Below, piece after piece: positions 57,101 through 64,000 of a stretch of DNA of 64,000 nt. The position numbers and the translations under genes are program-made. Positions within the stretch are counted from its first letter, which is position 1. Every line of letters starts with the position of its first letter. Source of the DNA: Pratylenchus scribneri. Lineage: Eukaryota; Nematoda; Chromadorea; Rhabditida; Pratylenchidae. Under the pieces are notes generated by a model that saw nothing but the letters and a program-made list of their open reading frames with translations, ran no database searches and was not told where the DNA came from. The stretch spans positions 248,001 to 312,000 of the forward strand of contig JAQSEB010000059.1 of NCBI GenBank assembly GCA_030063045.1, read 5' to 3'.

Positions 57101-58266
57101 TTTGAAGGATGCAAACAAACTGACCAGTGTGACCTACAATCTGATAATTTCCTTCTTGAGTGGCAACAAAAGTAAGCAGTATCAAATTTAAATGGGAAAT
57201 AATTAATATTTTTGGGGACGTTTTTTATGAGAAGATAAAAGTAAGAACTAAACCCGAAAAAATTATTTGCCTATGAGTGGATTCGAACCCGAGACCTAAT
57301 ATCTGAAGAACTGCTGAAGGGTCACCCGCTAGGCTAAAAATTCTAAAATTTTTATGGTTTAGGAACAATTTCATCCAAAAATATAATACTTAGAAATAAA
57401 AACCAAACCAAAAAATTGATTTGCCTCTGAGCGGGTTCGAACCCGGGACTTAAATTCAACCAATGTAAAGAGTAACCATTTAGGCTAAACATCCCACCCT
57501 CATAAATTCCAACCAAATTTCACAGGCAATCCTCTCCAAGACAAACTGGGCCATTTAATAACGTTGCCATTTTCGGAATCCGTCGAATTTGAGCCAGCGC
57601 CCAATGGAATGGGAATGACCGCATCATTGGTGGAAATTTTCTTTCAAATGGATTACAGCACCGGTGAATGGAAAAGATTGCGGAAATCGAGGGAATTGCG
57701 GAGTGATGAACTGAACCAATATGGCCATTTGTTGGGTGCAAAAAGGGAAAAGGTTTGTGGTTTGGAAAATTAAATATTTGCCGAAAAGATTGAGTTTTGT
57801 CAATGGGTTAACAAATTTTGAGCCATTAAACCAAAATGGGTTTAAACCGTTTAATACCCTTTAATTGTTGACCAAACTATAATAAATTATATACCATTCA
57901 ATGCGTCCATATTGACCAGCTCTATCCAATTTTGGGTTTATTTGGTTTGTGAATTTAGGACAAACCCTTCTTAAACCATTATAATTATTTTGGTACTATG
58001 TAATCTTTTTCGGCGAATTAAATATACAAAATTAATTTTGAGCTGTTCGAAATATTTTTTATTTTAAGGAACCAATGCAATTGCCGTACAATCCGCAATT
58101 TAACAACCAAATCCAAGGCACAAGTCAACAACAACAATGGAATGGAGGAAACGGGTGGAATTCATCATCAATGGGAATGGGAGGACAAAATGAAGTGATA
58201 CAACAAAATCAAATGCCGGTTAATCATCCAACAAACACTCATCATCCATTTCTACAAAATTCATAA
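54174..58266 (+). CDS. NELFA: NELF-A, negative elongation factor subunit
   Basis: NELF-A is part of the four-subunit complex that holds RNA polymerase II paused near promoters. Eleven exons give 624 residues (human 528): 54174-54326, 54367-54438, 54486-54542, 54585-54696, 54739-54915, 55389-55490, 55535-55719, 56535-56667, 56713-57171, 57526-57752, 58069-58266. The N-terminal helical domain has WIDNKFGLNELWGGRQASFA, IKLKIILAILHISPKTVQ, DWVETVADICRQYP and then APMIKHFTIKQGKL. The middle has RTGGAQLIDIAELP and a Lys-rich segment, then a Gln/Pro/Asn-rich disordered region. The C-terminal NELF-A block, DANKLTSVTYNLIISFLSGN then ASLVEIFFQMDYSTGEWKRL, parallels the human end (VDTVFEMNYATGQWTRFKK). 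A Gln/Asn/Gly-rich tail follows. Introns contain SINEs, a hAT MITE and family-C elements. Confidence 0.9.
55010..55270 (-). repeat. Two tRNA-derived SINE copies
   Basis: B boxes GGTTCGAACCC-type at about 55052 and 55205 on the minus strand, each followed by a Phe/Lys-spelling T-rich tail with TTTTTTCAGTTTTTGATAGT or TTTTCCGGACTTGGTGTACA. A-box-like CTAGGCTAGGA lies about 45 bp 5' of the second. In NELF-A intron 5. Confidence 0.7.
55792..56128. mobile_element. hAT-type MITE with perfect 8-bp target duplication
   Basis: Terminal inverted repeats start CAGTGGCGG and end CCGCCACTG. The element is flanked on both sides by ACCAAACC. Inside are GC-rich arms (CACCCCGGGGTGC) and a poly-C run. No transposase frame. 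It is inserted into a family-C element within a NELF-A intron. Confidence 0.88.
56140..56485 (-). repeat. Element family C, interrupted by the hAT MITE
   Basis: The 5' part of the element (GAACCGATTCAATGGTTTAT) precedes the MITE and the rest (CATAAACCTTATATTGGATA, GAGATCTCATCAAGACGCAT, two 46-bp units, GACCAGCTCTATCCAATTTT) follows it. In a NELF-A intron. Confidence 0.8.
57235..57495 (-). repeat. Two tRNA-derived SINE copies with A and B boxes
   Basis: On the minus strand the first has A box TAGCCTAGCGG (57336-57326) and B box GGTTCGAATCC (57289-57279), both perfect consensus matches about 36 bp apart. The second has TAGCCTAAATGG and GGTTCGAACCC. T-rich tails follow. In NELF-A intron 9. Confidence 0.8.
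57778..58015 (-). repeat. Element family C with one core unit
   Basis: The terminal motifs AATATTTGCCGAAAAG at the left and CTTTTTCGGCGAATTAAATA at the right form an inverted pair, the clearest view of this family's ends. In the last NELF-A intron. Confidence 0.85.
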
Positions 58267-59186
58267 TACCTAAATTATATATTCATTTTTTAAAGAAAAT
58301 TACATATTGATAAATGGATAGAAAAATGTGCTTATTTTTATTGATTGATTATTATTGATTGGATAATGGATATAATTAAGTATTATTTGATTGAAATAAA
58401 AGGAAATATCCAAGGTAAAATTAGCTAATTTTGATAAATTTTTCCAAATTTAAAATATGAAATTTCCGCGTTCATTCAGCTAAAAGGACAGCTAGCTTGC
58501 TAAAGCTGACTATCACCCCAAATCGAGATTGAACGATTGGAACAGCCCCAGCCCAGCCTATATTATACCCATTTTTATTTATAGTATCGTCCTCCTCCGC
58601 TCGTCCCTTCCCGTCCAATCAATTCCGTTCCATCCACCAATAAAATAAATCCATTCAATTCCCTACTATCATCTCCCACCATCCACCACCACCAAAATGT
58701 GATGATGATGGTTTGTTTCGACTATTTTTCGTCGTCGTCGTGTTATTTATTATTTCTTCTCTTCTTCCTCATTCGCTTCGTTCATCCATGTAGTGAAAAT
58801 TGAATGAGAATGAATGGTCGGGTAAAATAGCCTCGTCGCTCGGCCTTCTTCCTTCTTGCCTCCTCTAGCACCACGGCAACAATAATAATTCCGCCTCTCC
58901 CCTCCAGGGGCGTACGGCGTATTATTTTTGGTGGTTGATGAATGAGTGTAACATACTAAAATTCCAATCCCATATGCTTTTCCACATTCCTGAAATTCCA
59001 TTCTAATTTTTTTTTCCATCAAAGTCCAAAAAATATTCAAATTTTCTTGAAAATCTTTTAAAATAATTGGCAAATTTGCAGATGGATTTTGGCAAAGAAG
59101 AAAGTAGAATTAATATTCCGAATGAATCGAAGTGAATTTCATTAAAATTTTTGTAAATATTTAATCAAATTTAATTAAGTTTGGGA
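58267..59186. promoter_or_regulatory. Intergenic region between NELF-A and TEAD genes
   Basis: 920 bp containing the NELF-A 3' UTR and the TEAD upstream region. A pyrimidine- and CATC-rich stretch (58560-58760) and short GATGATGATGG / CGTCGTCGTCG repeats are visible. A small minus-strand open frame (about 58750-59073) has no recognisable features. Confidence 0.45.
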
Positions 59187-63859
<4,673 letters not shown>

Positions 63860-64000
63860 TTGAATTTACATTTATTATGGGATTAATCACAATAATAACA
63901 CACATTTGAGAAGTGCCATTTACATTTTATTCATCATCATACCACTTAATTTTATTATTAAATCCATTACATTAATTTTTTTAATTTTTTTTTTTCAATT

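Noticed and set aside
57235..57495. tRNA genes suggested by GGTTCGAATCC motifs
   Set aside because: No acceptor stem or anticodon arm can be drawn around the boxes, and several diverged copies share the same non-tRNA tail, so they are called SINEs.

Overview
This window is AT-rich nuclear DNA from a nematode. It carries spliced genes with GT-AG introns plus two GC-AG introns. Gene content includes a natriuretic-receptor-like guanylyl cyclase, a Ku80, a PARL rhomboid, an ODR-2-like Ly6 protein and an EGL-44/TEAD factor. The many short introns, several stuffed with repeats, would fit a plant-parasitic tylenchid lineage, but the species cannot be read from the sequence. Exon models were built by hand from splice signals and reading-frame continuity. 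Six models (Ku80, PARL, PAN/TSP1, CCDC93, NELF-A, TEAD) close from start to stop with every intron phase matching. The guanylyl cyclase enters from the left edge and also stays in frame throughout.

Layout: 0.26-13.46 kb (+), guanylyl cyclase. 14.9-23.2 kb (-), a partial 3' copy of Ku80 followed by the complete Ku80; an orphan copy of the last three cyclase exons sits between them (17.1-17.6 kb). 23.5-25.9 kb (-), mitochondrial rhomboid protease. 26-34 kb, mostly intergenic and repeat-derived, with one unrecognised two-exon candidate at 30.1-31.5 kb. 34.1-35.5 kb (+), Ly6/ODR-2-like GPI protein, convergent with the next gene. 35.7-49.2 kb (-), a 23-exon secreted protein with a PAN/apple domain and eleven thrombospondin type-1 repeats. 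49.9-53.6 kb (-), CCDC93. 54.2-58.3 kb (+), NELF-A, divergent from CCDC93. 59.2-63.9 kb (+), TEAD.

The most notable features are: (1) a near-perfect tandem duplication of about 4.1-4.8 kb spanning the 3' ends of the convergent cyclase and Ku80 genes, with both breakpoints inside matching TAATTG minisatellites; (2) a clear NELF-A gene in a nematode, although C. elegans is known to lack NELF; (3) a dense set of non-autonomous repeats. These comprise two palindromic MITE families, a dispersed element whose internal 46-bp minisatellite ranges from about 1 to 12 units, tRNA-derived SINEs with intact A and B boxes, a hAT-type MITE with a perfect 8-bp target duplication, and three minisatellite families that recur in introns of unrelated genes.

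The genes do not form one pathway. They cover cGMP signalling (cyclase), double-strand break repair (Ku80), mitochondrial intramembrane proteolysis (PARL), extracellular matrix or adhesion (TSP1 protein), endosomal recycling (CCDC93), promoter-proximal polymerase pausing (NELF-A) and Hippo-type transcription (TEAD).
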